This document shows, piece after piece, positions 8,226 to 17,098 of a stretch of 64,000 nt of DNA. The stretch lies in contig NZ_JQJJ01000008.1 in NCBI RefSeq assembly GCF_000745475.1, forward strand, positions 62,001 to 126,000. The letters are read 5' to 3'. This DNA is from Allobosea sp. UNC402CLCol (GTDB lineage: Bacteria > Pseudomonadota > Alphaproteobacteria > Rhizobiales > Beijerinckiaceae). Position 1 is the first letter of the stretch, and every line of letters begins with the position of its first letter. The notes below the pieces were generated by a model. The model worked only from the letters and a program-made list of their open reading frames with translations. It made no database searches and was not told the DNA's origin. Made by a program: the position numbers and the translations under genes.

Positions 8226-9131
8226 ATGACGATGCGCCTGGAGGCAGACGGCCTCACGGGTTCCGCCGGCCGGAACCGACTATTCCCCGCGAGATTTTCA
8301 CCCTGGCTGCGGCGCAGCCTGGCGAAACTGGGCTGGGCCGCTCTGTCGCTCGGCCTGTTCGCCGGCATCTGGGAGGGGTTCTGGGCTGCGGGGCTGATCA
8401 ACCCGCTGCTGCTGCCGCCACCGCATCTGTTCCTGCAGGATATCCCTGGAACGCTGCAATATTTCGACCGCTCCAACCGGATCGGCAGCGTCTCGACGGG
8501 CGGCGGCATCCTGCCTCTGCTGATCACCATGGCCTGGACGACGACGCGGGTTCTCGTCGGATTGCTGCTCGGCTTCGTCGCCGGCGTCGCGCTGGGCGCC
8601 GTGATCCATTACCTCGCGACCTTGCGCAAACTGCTGCTGCCGACGATCCTGCTGCTCGCCCCGATCTCGCCCGTCGCCTGGCTTCCGGTCGCAATCTTTG
8701 TCTTCGGCATCGGCGACAAGCCGGCGATCTTCCTCGTCTTCATTACGCTGTTCTTCGCCATCGTCCTGTCGACGGGCGCGCAGATCGAGAGCGTGCCGAA
8801 GAACTACATCCATGTCGCGCGCATCATGGGCGCAACGCGGCGCCAGACCTTCTGGAAAGTCGTCCTGCCCGCGATCCTGCCGAGCCTGTTCATGACACTG
8901 CGGCTCAACCTGTTCGGCGCCTGGATGGTGGTGCTCATCGCGGAGACAGTCGGCGTCGGCACCGGGCTCGGCCAGATCACCTCCATGGCGCGCTCGACCT
9001 TCAACGCCAAGCTCGTCTTCTTCACCATGGGCATCATCGGCCTGCTCGGCTTCCTCTCCGACTTCGCGTTGCGCGAGATCCAGAGGCGCATGCTGTGGTG
9101 GGTCGCACCTGGCCAGGGAGGCTCCCGATGA
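8226..9131 (+). CDS. ABC transporter permease, SsuC/TauC type
   Basis: A 301-residue inner-membrane permease. Start 8226 follows an AGGAAGG site; a second ATG two codons later is possible. About six helices are visible, starting near residue 35 (LGWAALSLGLFAGIWEGF), and the EAA motif is GATRRQTFWKVVLPAILPS. The region between the first two helices is longer than usual (ISP... loop with the PHLFLQDIPGTLQYF segment). It pairs with the upstream NMT1-type binding protein and the overlapping ATPase to make one importer. Confidence 0.9.
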   Translation: MTMRLEADGLTGSAGRNRLFPARFSPWLRRSLAKLGWAALSLGLFAGIWEGFWAAGLINPLLLPPPHLFLQDIPGTLQYFDRSNRIGSVSTGGGILPLLITMAWTTTRVLVGLLLGFVAGVALGAVIHYLATLRKLLLPTILLLAPISPVAWLPVAIFVFGIGDKPAIFLVFITLFFAIVLSTGAQIESVPKNYIHVARIMGATRRQTFWKVVLPAILPSLFMTLRLNLFGAWMVVLIAETVGVGTGLGQITSMARSTFNAKLVFFTMGIIGLLGFLSDFALREIQRRMLWWVAPGQGGSR

Positions 9132-9916
9132 CCCGCGCCGCCGTCTCCGTTCAAAACGTGTCGAAGCGCTGGACGCCGGAGGGCCGCGCGCCTGTGCTGG
9201 CGCTCGACGATCTCAGCTTCGACGTCGCGCCGGGCGAATTCGTCGTCCTGCTCGGCCCGTCCGGCTGCGGCAAATCCAGCCTGCTCTACATGATCGCCGG
9301 CCTCGAAGAGGTCAGCGAAGGCCGCCTTCTCTGCGACGGCGAGGCGATCGTCGAGCCCTCGGCTGAGAGGGGCCTGATCTTCCAGGAAGCCTCGCTGTTT
9401 CCCTGGCTGACGATCGCCGACAATGTCGCCTTCGGCCTGTCGATCCAACATGTCCTGCCGGAGCGCCGCCGGGAGATCGCGGTCGAGACGCTCAGGCGCG
9501 TCGGGCTCGGCGACATGCTGGACAAGAAGCCCGACGAATTGTCGGGCGGCATGCGCCAGCGCGCAGCATGCGCACGGGCGCTCGCGATGCGCCCGAAGGT
9601 GCTGATGATGGACGAGCCCTTCGCCGCGCTCGACGTCCAGACGCGCGCGCGCATGCAGGATTTCCTGCTGCAGATCTGGCGCGACAGCGGTGCCTCGATC
9701 CTGCTCGTCACCCATTCGATCGACGAGGCGATCTCGCTCGCCGACCGGGTCGTGGTCTTCACGGCACGGCCAGGGCGGGTCAAGACCATCGTGCCGATCG
9801 AGCTCCCGCGGCCGCGGCAAAGCCGCGACCCGCGCTATCACGCCTATCGCGACCAGTTCGCCGATCTGCTCGCCGACGAGGTGGACCGTGCCTTCGCCGA
9901 GCAGGAAGTGGTCTGA
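9128..9916 (+). CDS. ABC transporter ATP-binding protein, SsuB/TauB type
   Basis: A 262-residue ATPase whose ATG overlaps the permease stop (ATGA). Walker A LGPSGCGKSS, Q-loop IFQEASLFPWLT, signature LSGGMRQR, Walker B LMMDEPF and the H-switch THSIDEAI are all present. Length and the FTARPGRVKTIVPIELPRPR tail are typical of the nitrate/sulfonate/taurine importer ATPases. It completes the second importer of the window. A GTG-started amidase follows three bases after its stop. Confidence 0.93.
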   Translation: MTRAAVSVQNVSKRWTPEGRAPVLALDDLSFDVAPGEFVVLLGPSGCGKSSLLYMIAGLEEVSEGRLLCDGEAIVEPSAERGLIFQEASLFPWLTIADNVAFGLSIQHVLPERRREIAVETLRRVGLGDMLDKKPDELSGGMRQRAACARALAMRPKVLMMDEPFAALDVQTRARMQDFLLQIWRDSGASILLVTHSIDEAISLADRVVVFTARPGRVKTIVPIELPRPRQSRDPRYHAYRDQFADLLADEVDRAFAEQEVV

Positions 9917-9919
9917 GCC

Positions 9920-10762
9920 GTGGGCCAGACCATCAAGGTCGCCGCCGTTCCCATCGGGCCCGGCGGAAGAGACGGTTCGACCCTGCTGCGCGAGGCGCAA
10001 GTCGGCATCGCAGCAGCGGCAGCCGCGGGCGCCCGGCTGGTGCTGCTGCCAGAACTGTCGTTCCTGCCCTATGTCGCAACCGAGGACCCTCTGCGCTGGC
10101 CGGTTCCTGCCGAGCGCCGGAACGGGCGGACAGGGCAGCTCATGGCGGATTTGGCGCGCCTCCATGAGGTCGCGATCCTGTTTGGCCTTGCCGAGGACGA
10201 TGGAGCGGGCCGGCCCGTCAATGCGGCCCTGCTTGCACGCCCCGACGGCACGGTCGAGCGCGTCGCCACCAAGCAGTGCCTGCCGCCGAGGCAGCCCGAT
10301 GAAGGCTTCGGCGAGGCAGATCATTTCCGGCCCGGCACGGACGCGATCGCCGTCACGCATCTCGGGCCGCTCCGGCTGGCGACGCTGATCTGCTACGATC
10401 GCCGCTTTCCCAGCCATTGGGCGCAAGCTGCCGCCGCCGGGGCCGAGCTCGTCGCCGTCATGGTCGCGGGCCCTGCCCCGCAGGACCCGCCGGACTTCTT
10501 CCGGCAGGAGCTATGCGCCCATGCGGCGGGCGCGAACCTCTTCGCGCTCTCTTCCGCCCGCTACGGCATCGAGACCCTGGTGGGGCGCAGCATCCGGCAT
10601 GACGGTGAGACGCTCGCGGTCGCGCGCGACGGCCGAGTCATGGCTTCCGCGGAATGCGTCGCGCCCTCACCGGTCATCATCTCTGTCCCCGTTGGCCTCA
10701 CACCACTCATGCCGGGCGCCGGAGAGATCGGCGCCGCTTCGACCATCACAAGACCTGCCTGA
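9920..10762 (+). CDS. Nitrilase-superfamily carbon-nitrogen hydrolase
   Basis: A 280-residue amidase with a GTG start. The Glu-Lys-Cys catalytic triad of the superfamily is readable: E45 in LLPELSF, K118 in ATKQCLPP, and C158 in LICYDRRFPSHWAQ. Length suits the N-carbamyl-amino-acid hydrolase / omega-amidase group rather than true nitrilases. It is coupled to the ATPase gene (3-base gap) and is followed 10 bases later by an amidohydrolase. A likely job is cleaving an amide or carbamoyl intermediate released by the neighbouring hydrolases, in the cytoplasm after import. The exact substrate cannot be assigned. Confidence 0.88.
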   Translation: MGQTIKVAAVPIGPGGRDGSTLLREAQVGIAAAAAAGARLVLLPELSFLPYVATEDPLRWPVPAERRNGRTGQLMADLARLHEVAILFGLAEDDGAGRPVNAALLARPDGTVERVATKQCLPPRQPDEGFGEADHFRPGTDAIAVTHLGPLRLATLICYDRRFPSHWAQAAAAGAELVAVMVAGPAPQDPPDFFRQELCAHAAGANLFALSSARYGIETLVGRSIRHDGETLAVARDGRVMASAECVAPSPVIISVPVGLTPLMPGAGEIGAASTITRPA

Positions 10763-10772
10763 GGAGACGACC

Positions 10773-12311
10773 ATGGAACTCATCGTTCAAGCCGGTCATG
10801 TGGTGACCGGCATCAAGGACCGCGATACGCCAATCATCGTCGAGCAAGGCTCCGTGCTCTCACGCAACGGCGTCATCGCGGCCGTCGGCTCGTTGGCCGA
10901 GATGCAGCAACTCGCACCGCTCGCGGAGCTGCGGCGCTACCCAGACCACGTCATGATGCCGGGCTTCGTCAACAGCCACCACCATGTCGGCATGACCCCG
11001 TTGCAGCTCGGCTCGCCGGATCATGCGCTGGAGCTATGGTTCGCCAGCCGCATTCCCGCCCGCCGCCTCGATCTGACGCTCGACACACTCTATTCCGCCT
11101 TTGAGATGATCGCCTCGGGCGTGACCACGGTCCAGCACATCCAGGGATGGATGCCGGGCGGCTATGACGCAATCCACGGCGCGGCGACCAAGGTGTTGAA
11201 TGCCTATCGCTCGCTCGGCATGCGCGCCTCCTATTGCTATGCCGTGCGCGAGCAGAACCGTCTCGTCTACGAGGCGGATGAGGCATTTTGCGCCAGGCTG
11301 CCCTCGCCCTGGAACGAGAGGCTGGCGGCCCATCTGAAGACGCAGGCCATGCCCTTCCCCGACTTCCTGCGCCTCTTCGACCAGCTCACGGCCGAAAACG
11401 AGGGGCAGTCGCTGACCCGCATCCAGCTCGCCCCGGCCAATCTGCACTGGTGCAGCGACGACGGCCTGCTCGCGCTGCACGAAAAGTCCAGGGCGAGCGG
11501 CGTACCGATGCACATGCATCTGCTCGAAACCGTTTATCAGAAGGAATATGCCCGCCGCCGGACGGGCAAGACCGCGCTGCGCCATCTCCATGATCTCGGC
11601 GTGCTCGGTCCGCATATGACGCTCGGTCACGGCGTCTGGCTCAATGCCGAGGACATCGACATCGTTGCCGATACCGGCACCTGCATCTGCCACAACTGCT
11701 CGTCCAATTTTAGGCTGCGCTCGGGGCTGGCGCCGCTGAATCAATGGGAGAAGAAGGGCATCACCATCGGCATGGGCCTGGACGAAGCCGGCATCAACGA
11801 GGATCGCGACATGCTGCAGGAGCTGCGGCTGGCCCTGCGCGTCCACCGGGTGCCGGGGATGGACGACGAAGACGTTCCGAGCTGCGCGCAGATCGTCCGG
11901 ATGGCGACGGAGGGCGGCGCGATGACGACGGCCTTCAGCGCCACGATCGGCCGGCTCGATCCCGGCCGGGCCTTCGACGCCGCCCTGATCAACTGGAAGA
12001 CGACGACATACCCTTATCAGGATCCCGACATCCCGATGCTGGACGCGCTGGTGCAGCGGGCCAAGTCGAATGCCGTCGACGCCGTCTATATCGGGGGTGA
12101 ATTGGTCTACGCCGCGGGCCGCTTCACGAACGTCGACCGGGATGCCGTCCTGGCCGAGATCGCCGACACGCTGGGCAAGCCGCGCAGCCCCGAGGATGAG
12201 GCGCGGCGCGATCTCGGCCGCGCCGTCTTCCCTTATGTGAAGCGGTTCTACCAGGGCTACCTGCCCGAAGAGCCGTCCAAGCCCTTTTACGCCTGTTCGG
12301 CCGTCGACTAG
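10773..12311 (+). CDS. Amidohydrolase-superfamily deaminase/hydrolase (paralogue 2)
   Basis: A 512-residue metal-dependent hydrolase; the start at 10773 has a GAGGAGA site eight bases upstream. Probable metal and catalytic residues: H69 and H71 in NSHHHVG, H247/H249 in MHMHLLE, H286 in LGHGVW and D337 in GLDEAGIN. The architecture is the subtype III amidohydrolase barrel used by AtzB-like and 8-oxoguanine/guanine deaminases. It is about half identical to, and exactly as long as, the protein at 4829-6367. Its position inside an importer-amidase-amidohydrolase operon implies intracellular hydrolysis of the imported compound. Confidence 0.87.
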   Translation: MELIVQAGHVVTGIKDRDTPIIVEQGSVLSRNGVIAAVGSLAEMQQLAPLAELRRYPDHVMMPGFVNSHHHVGMTPLQLGSPDHALELWFASRIPARRLDLTLDTLYSAFEMIASGVTTVQHIQGWMPGGYDAIHGAATKVLNAYRSLGMRASYCYAVREQNRLVYEADEAFCARLPSPWNERLAAHLKTQAMPFPDFLRLFDQLTAENEGQSLTRIQLAPANLHWCSDDGLLALHEKSRASGVPMHMHLLETVYQKEYARRRTGKTALRHLHDLGVLGPHMTLGHGVWLNAEDIDIVADTGTCICHNCSSNFRLRSGLAPLNQWEKKGITIGMGLDEAGINEDRDMLQELRLALRVHRVPGMDDEDVPSCAQIVRMATEGGAMTTAFSATIGRLDPGRAFDAALINWKTTTYPYQDPDIPMLDALVQRAKSNAVDAVYIGGELVYAAGRFTNVDRDAVLAEIADTLGKPRSPEDEARRDLGRAVFPYVKRFYQGYLPEEPSKPFYACSAVD

Positions 12312-12425
12312 GCGCCGGATCCGCCACGGGCGGCACGACCCCGCAGTTTTTGCGTCTTTGCCGCGCCCGAACTCCGGTTCGGGCCGCTCTCCCCTCCTGC
12401 CGCCTGCCGCGGCCTGTCACATCGA

Positions 12426-14003
12426 ATGATCATGAGCCTTCCAGAAACGTCAGCCTTCTCCACCGCGACGACCACGCGCTTCGAGAACGTCCATCTGTTC
12501 GATCCCGATAGCGAGAGCGGCATGAGCGCCGCCACCACCCTGCTGGTCCATGGCGACCGCATCGCCGCGATCGGCGTCGATGCGGCAGGCTTCGCGGCGG
12601 AGAGCGAGCGCATCATCGACGGCCGCGGCAAGCTGCTGATGCCTGGGCTGATCAACGGGCACTTCCACTCGCCCGTGAACCATATGAAGGGCCGGCTCGA
12701 CAGCCTGCCGCTCGAGATCTTCATGCTCTATGAGTGCCCGGCGCTGGAAGAACTGCGGCCAACGCCACGCGAAGCCTATGTGCGCACACAGCTCGCCTGC
12801 GCCGAGATGCTGAAAAACGGCGTAACGGCAGTGCAGGACGACGCCTTTCTCGTGCCGGAGCCGACGGTCGACATCATCGATGCCGTGATGCAGGCCTATG
12901 CCGACAGCGGCATGCGGGCCACCGTCGCCCTGGATGAACCCAATCTGGCCGAACTCGACAAGCTGCCTTTCCTGGCCGAGCTGCTGCTGGCCGAGCGGCG
13001 CGCCGAGCTAGCGAAGCCGCGCAACCTCGCCGATGCAGATCTGCTGGCGATGTACCACCACCTGATCACCCGCTGGCATGGCACTGAGGGCGGACGCTTG
13101 CGTGCCGCCGTGTCCTGCTCGGCGCCGCAACGCGTCTCGACCGACTATATCCACGAACTTGAGGCGCTGAGTCGGACCCACGATCTGCCCTTCTATGCGC
13201 ATATGCTGGAGACCAAGCTGCAGCGCGTGCTGGGCCATGCGCAGCCCCGCTTCGGCGGGCGTTCGCTCGTGCGCTATACGGCCGATCTCGGACTCTTGTC
13301 GGAGCGGCTGAACATCATCCATGCGATCTGGGTGGACGATGCCGATCTCGATCTCATCGCCGCCGCCGGTTCGGTGGTCGCGCATAACCCGATCAGCAAT
13401 CTGCGGCTCGGCAGCGGCATCATGCCGTTCCGGCGCATGCGCGACCGCGGCATCCCGATCTGCCTGGGCACCGACGAGGCGATCGCCGACGACGCCGTCA
13501 ACATGTGGGCCGTCGCCAAGACGACCGGACTGGTCCACAACATCGCAGGTGCAGACTACGATGCCTGGCCCCGCGCCGGCGAGATTCTCGATTGCCTGCT
13601 TCAGGGCGGCGCCCGCGCCATGGGGTTGCAGGACGAACTCGGCGTCCTGGCCCCCGGACGGCTGGCCGACCTCGTCATGCTCGATCTCGACACGCTGCCT
13701 TTCACGCCGCTGAACGATCTGCGACGCCAGCTCGTCTATTGCGAGAACGGCAACTCGGTCGTGCTGACGATGGTTGCGGGCCGGATCGTCTGCGAGGGCG
13801 GCAGACTCCATACGATCGACGAAGCGGCACTGCGCCAGGAAGCCCGCGAAATCTTCGCGCGGCGCAAGCCAGCCCTCGAACAGGCCTCGGTGGTTGCGCA
13901 GCGCTGGCTGCCTTTCTATCGGGCAATGTATGCCAAGGCTGCTGCGGTCGATGTCGGGATGAACCGGTGGGTCGGCGATGCGGACTTGCCCTCGCCGGTC
14001 TGA
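12426..14003 (+). CDS. Amidohydrolase-superfamily protein, cytosine/8-oxoguanine deaminase-like
   Basis: A 525-residue protein starting 114 bp after paralogue 2. Start could be 12426 or the ATG two codons later; neither has a strong ribosome site. Metal-site elements are GLINGHFHSP (H79, H81), FYAHMLETK, IIHAIWVDD, and LGTDEAIADD. VAHNPISNLRLGSG matches the SAH/5-methylthioadenosine/cytosine deaminase clan. It differs clearly from the 512-aa pair, so it probably catalyses another step in the same nitrogen-compound pathway. It is the last gene of this plus-strand group. Confidence 0.83.
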   Translation: MIMSLPETSAFSTATTTRFENVHLFDPDSESGMSAATTLLVHGDRIAAIGVDAAGFAAESERIIDGRGKLLMPGLINGHFHSPVNHMKGRLDSLPLEIFMLYECPALEELRPTPREAYVRTQLACAEMLKNGVTAVQDDAFLVPEPTVDIIDAVMQAYADSGMRATVALDEPNLAELDKLPFLAELLLAERRAELAKPRNLADADLLAMYHHLITRWHGTEGGRLRAAVSCSAPQRVSTDYIHELEALSRTHDLPFYAHMLETKLQRVLGHAQPRFGGRSLVRYTADLGLLSERLNIIHAIWVDDADLDLIAAAGSVVAHNPISNLRLGSGIMPFRRMRDRGIPICLGTDEAIADDAVNMWAVAKTTGLVHNIAGADYDAWPRAGEILDCLLQGGARAMGLQDELGVLAPGRLADLVMLDLDTLPFTPLNDLRRQLVYCENGNSVVLTMVAGRIVCEGGRLHTIDEAALRQEAREIFARRKPALEQASVVAQRWLPFYRAMYAKAAAVDVGMNRWVGDADLPSPV

Positions 14004-14343
14004 TCATGGACCTCCGAACGGCCACGAAGAAGAGAGACGGACGTCGCTCGCGCTCGCATTCCGCCAATAGCGGGCCAAGACGGCGCCGGGTCATCGTAGA
14101 AAAGATGACTCGGGAAAACCCGCGGACCTCGCCGCCATTGCGGCGTTGGTTCGCGATTCTGACCCAAGATGCGCGGGCCGGGCCGGCCGAGAATGATCGT
14201 CCCGAGCACGGTCAACGCGGCACGGCTCGAAATATCCTGCGGCATGTACCAGAACGGCGGCGCGCTCATTTGGGACTGGGCACGCGCTGTCGATAAGTTG
14301 CAATCAAGCCATGCGCGGATCTCCCGCACATGGGGCGACATCC
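14004..14343. other. Gene-free stretch between amidohydrolase and zinT
   Basis: About 340 bp between convergent genes. I see no supported gene, no RNA and no clear terminator. A minus-strand open frame here contains one hydrophobic patch but resembles no family I recognise. Confidence 0.5.
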
Positions 14344-15021
14344 TCAATGGACGAGCATCTCCTTGACGATCTGCTGCCCCGTCAGCTCCGCGGGGTAGTA
14401 GGTCGGCCAATTGGTGAGTTCCTTCAGCAGCGCCGCGCGGTCATTGCCCCAATAGAGATGGAAATGCTCGGCGACCTCGGGAGCGATGTCGTGGTCGCTG
14501 AACTGGATGAACTGCGGCGCCGCGTCGTCGCCGCTCGCCTTCTTGAAGACGAAGCGCACGCCGCGATTGCCCTTTGCGTAGGTGAGGACCTCATAGCCGT
14601 CCGACACGTAATCGGCCTTCGCCGATTGCTGGCCACGGGAGAAGGTGATGTTCGATCCCTTGATGACGATGCGGTCGACATCGGTCTTGTAGCCGGCCTC
14701 ATAATACGCGCGGTACTCACTCGCGCTTTTGTCGCCCTGTTTCGCCTTTGCAGCCATGACCGGGTCGAGCGTGCCGTCCTTCAGGAACGGGTAGACCGAC
14801 TGCCACTCGCCTTCCCAGTCCTCTAGCGTGCGTGGCTTGATCTGGTCGTCCTTGAAGTAGCCATTGTAGATCTGACTCTTCGCACCATGCGAGTGGCCGT
14901 GAAAATGGTCATGGCCCTTCGATTTGGCTTGACCGGATGGGCCGCAGAGGATGGCTCCAGCCATCATCAGTGCGCTGAGCAGCAAGAGCCGGCGGGCTCG
15001 GTTCACGGTCGTCGTCAGCAT
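14344..15021 (-). CDS. zinT: Periplasmic zinc chaperone ZinT (YodA family)
   Basis: A 225-residue exported protein. The N-terminus has RR followed by a hydrophobic segment (about residues 11-27) and a cleavage region near residue 32. A His-rich linker follows at residues 37-45 (HDHFHGHSH), common in zinc-starvation proteins. The ZinT fold is recognisable from DWEGEWQSVYPFL, YRAYYEAGYKTDVD, and FVFKK. The zinc ligands known in E. coli ZinT correspond to the His of FSDHDI and the two in AEHFHLYWG (residues 186 and 188). ZinT binds periplasmic zinc and feeds ZnuABC. It sits downstream of a Zur-like box and a broken CobW gene on the same strand. Confidence 0.93.
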   Translation of the reverse strand: MLTTTVNRARRLLLLSALMMAGAILCGPSGQAKSKGHDHFHGHSHGAKSQIYNGYFKDDQIKPRTLEDWEGEWQSVYPFLKDGTLDPVMAAKAKQGDKSASEYRAYYEAGYKTDVDRIVIKGSNITFSRGQQSAKADYVSDGYEVLTYAKGNRGVRFVFKKASGDDAAPQFIQFSDHDIAPEVAEHFHLYWGNDRAALLKELTNWPTYYPAELTGQQIVKEMLVH

Positions 15022-15149
15022 GGGCTTATGTCCTTCGGGGGCAACAGGAGGCTTTGGTCACGCGGCTTCGGCGCGCCGACAGGCAAGGGCAGGATCAGGC
15101 AGGTCGCGACAGAGCTCGGGCTTGAAGGCGATGGTCGGCGTCTCGCCAC

Positions 15150-15394
15150 TCAGAGGCAGGCGTCGAGTGCCGCGCGGATCGCCGCCTCTTCCATGCCGGC
15201 GCCGATGAAGACGAGTTCCTGACGCCGATCGCCCCACACGGAATGCCAGTGACGGTTCAGGATTGCCTTCCACTCGCATGGTCCGGCCAGCGCAACCGCG
15301 ACACAGCCGCCCATCAGAAGTCTATCGCTTCGGTCCGACAGACGGCGCCCGCAAGTGGCACGGTGAGGGGCAAGCGTGTGTCGGAAAATTGCAT
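15150..15394 (-). pseudogene. Internally deleted CobW/COG0523-type GTPase
   Basis: The 3' end encodes an unmistakable COG0523 C-terminus (HSVWGDRRQELVFIGAG, then EEAAIRAALDACL and a stop at 15150-15152), preceded by AGPCEWKAILN. About 80 bp further 5' an ATG at 15394 opens a frame reading MQFSDTRLPLTVPLAG, which resembles the family's start (DTRLPVTVLSG before GAGKTT). The Walker A, CxCC and the whole GTPase domain are missing, and the two ends are in different frames, so roughly 300 codons appear lost. Family members serve zinc homeostasis, matching the neighbouring zinT. The C-terminal match is firm; the N-terminal match is tentative. Confidence 0.7.
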
Positions 15395-15433
15395 GGCGAA
15401 GCCGGTTCTGATGTCGGGCAGATCAAATGCAAC

Positions 15434-15446
15434 GTTATAGCATAAC
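15434..15446 (-). promoter_or_regulatory. Zur-box-like inverted repeat
   Basis: GTTAT-AGC-ATAAC is a perfect 5-bp inverted repeat inside the AT-rich AACGTTATAGCATAACATGT, about 40 bp upstream of the decayed CobW start and in the right orientation to control the CobW-zinT unit. It resembles alphaproteobacterial Zur sites (GTTATA...TATAAC type). The functional link rests on zinT being a usual Zur target. Confidence 0.5.
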
Positions 15447-15502
15447 ATGTCAAGTTCTGAGCTGACTGAATGCAGCTTCGCCCTGATGGCCTCAATCTTC
15501 CG

Positions 15503-16054
15503 TCACCCCCAGGGCAAGCGCTTATCGAAATGCGCCGTCCCGTCGCCATTGGCGAACTCGGCGAAGCCACGGCTGCGCCAGAAAGCTAGCGTCGCCGGCG
15601 TCTCCGCGCTGGCGTGGAGATAGAGTGTGCGGAATCCCAGCCTGACCGCCTCGGCCTCGGCGAGATCGCTGAGCCATCCGCCAATGCCTTGGCCGCGCCG
15701 TTCGGCGGCGACGTAGACCCGCGCCAGTTGCGGGATCTCCCCAGCGTCGGGATAGCGATCGGCGAAGGCCTTCCCGAGGCCGGGCTTGCGGTCGAGGGTG
15801 TAGAGCGCCGCCGTCGCGACAATCCTGTCCCAATCGTCCCGCAGCACCCAGAAGACACCGCGGTTGGCGGCTGAGAACCAGCATGCCTCATCATCCGCGA
15901 CCAGGCTATCGAGGTCGGCATGCCAGTCCTGACGATAATCGAAGCCATAGAACGCCTTGATGACATCGAGGCAGAACCGCCGAGCCTCGGCGCGGCGGTC
16001 GGCGGCCTCCTCGAGCGGGCGGGTGAGTCGGAGGCCGAGCGGCACATCGGTCAT
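15503..16054 (-). CDS. GNAT-family N-acetyltransferase
   Basis: A 183-residue protein when started at MTDVPLG (16054); an in-frame Met 16 codons upstream is also possible. The acetyl-CoA binding signature is VAAERRGQGIGGWL (the R/Q-x-x-G-x-G/A pattern), preceded by PQLARVYV and followed by LYLHASAETPATLAFWRSRGF, the typical C-terminal GNAT strands. The substrate is not predictable. It lies next to, but is not obviously coupled with, the zinc genes. Only weak ribosome-site sequence is seen. Confidence 0.85.
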   Translation of the reverse strand: MTDVPLGLRLTRPLEEAADRRAEARRFCLDVIKAFYGFDYRQDWHADLDSLVADDEACWFSAANRGVFWVLRDDWDRIVATAALYTLDRKPGLGKAFADRYPDAGEIPQLARVYVAAERRGQGIGGWLSDLAEAEAVRLGFRTLYLHASAETPATLAFWRSRGFAEFANGDGTAHFDKRLPWG

Positions 16055-16324
16055 GGGTCGGGCTGGGTCGACGCCTGATCCCCACCTTCCCAACAACGCC
16101 AAGGCGTCGTCAGTGGTCTATCGAGGACCGGCTTATCGGTTACAGTTGCGGGGGCAGAGGCAGCCGCGGCCTTCAAACCGCGCTCCCTTTTTAATTCGCC
16201 CAGCGGCGGAATCTGTTCCGGGAACGTTTCTAGCTTGGGGAGCTTGAATAGGGAAGCCGTGCGTATGCCTGCTTCCGAGTGGGATGCTGAGGTCCGCTCT
16301 TGGCGCATCGGAACCACTGCCGGC

Positions 16325-16966
16325 TTATTCGACCAGCAACCGATCGATGCCAGCGGCGCAGAAGCGGGTCAGGCGCTCCAGCAGAAGCTCCGCAAGGCCG
16401 GCGGGAGACAACGCCTGACGCTCGTCGTCGAGGCGCGCGGCGCGGTCGCCCGCCGCCATCGTCATGACCAGCGCCCCGACCATGAACAGATAGGCATCCA
16501 CCATCGCCGCGCGCGAGGCCTGCGGGTAGAGCTTCGCGAACGCCGCCAGGAATTCCGTCGCCGTCGGGTCGAAATGCTCGGCGAGCACGCCGCGGACGGA
16601 TTCGCGCGGGTCGACCGCCTCTCGCGCCGTCATCATCGCGAAGGCCGCGCCTTGCACGCCCTCTGCGAAGCGCTGCCTCACCGAAGGGCCGATGAAGGCC
16701 TCGACCACGGCCCGGATATCGGGCGCCGGCGCGGCCATCGCCTCGTCGAGCGCCGTGCCGCGCGCCAGCGCCAGCGCATCCGCCCGGCGGGCGAAGACGG
16801 CGCGATACAGCGCCTCCTTCGAGCCGAAATAATAGCTGAGCTGCGACAGCCGCACCTCGGCCGCAGCGGCGAGATCGCGCATCGAAGCGCCGTCGGCACC
16901 GCCCCGCTCGGCGAATGTCCGCTCGGCTGCGTCGAGAATGCGCTCGCGCGTCGGAGCCGCTGCCAT
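16325..16966 (-). CDS. TetR/AcrR-family transcriptional repressor
   Basis: A 213-residue regulator with a strong AGGAGG site. The N-terminal helix-turn-helix covers about residues 5-50 (RERILDAAERTFAERG, then LSQLSYYFGSKEALYRAVF, the hallmark YYxFxSKExL motif). The ligand-binding helical C-terminal half is divergent as usual. It is divergently transcribed from the cyclase-BKACE operon and a palindrome lies in the shared 132-bp gap, so repression of that operon and itself is likely, relieved by a pathway intermediate. Confidence 0.9.
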   Translation of the reverse strand: MAAAPTRERILDAAERTFAERGGADGASMRDLAAAAEVRLSQLSYYFGSKEALYRAVFARRADALALARGTALDEAMAAPAPDIRAVVEAFIGPSVRQRFAEGVQGAAFAMMTAREAVDPRESVRGVLAEHFDPTATEFLAAFAKLYPQASRAAMVDAYLFMVGALVMTMAAGDRAARLDDERQALSPAGLAELLLERLTRFCAAGIDRLLVE

Positions 16967-17039
16967 CGAATCCCTCCTGAGCAGCGCCCCTGCCCTGCGT
17001 GATTTGGCTCTTATCAGAAAGCGTGTTCTACGCTATTGG

Positions 17040-17055
17040 TCGGACGTTCGTCCAA
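17040..17055. promoter_or_regulatory. Palindromic TetR-type operator
   Basis: TCGGACG-TT-CGTCCAA: perfect GGACG/CGTCC arms (17042-17053) extended by further pairs with one mismatch, located between the divergent TetR gene and the cyclase operon. Size and symmetry suit a TetR dimer site. Confidence 0.55.
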
Positions 17056-17098
17056 ATTTGTGCCGCCAGAGCATAACGGGACGTCAGGAGGAAACAGC

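Noticed and set aside
14004..14343. Minus-strand frame with a hydrophobic patch, suggesting a permease fragment
   Set aside because: The patch is short, no family motif is seen, and the frame runs on into the flanking genes.
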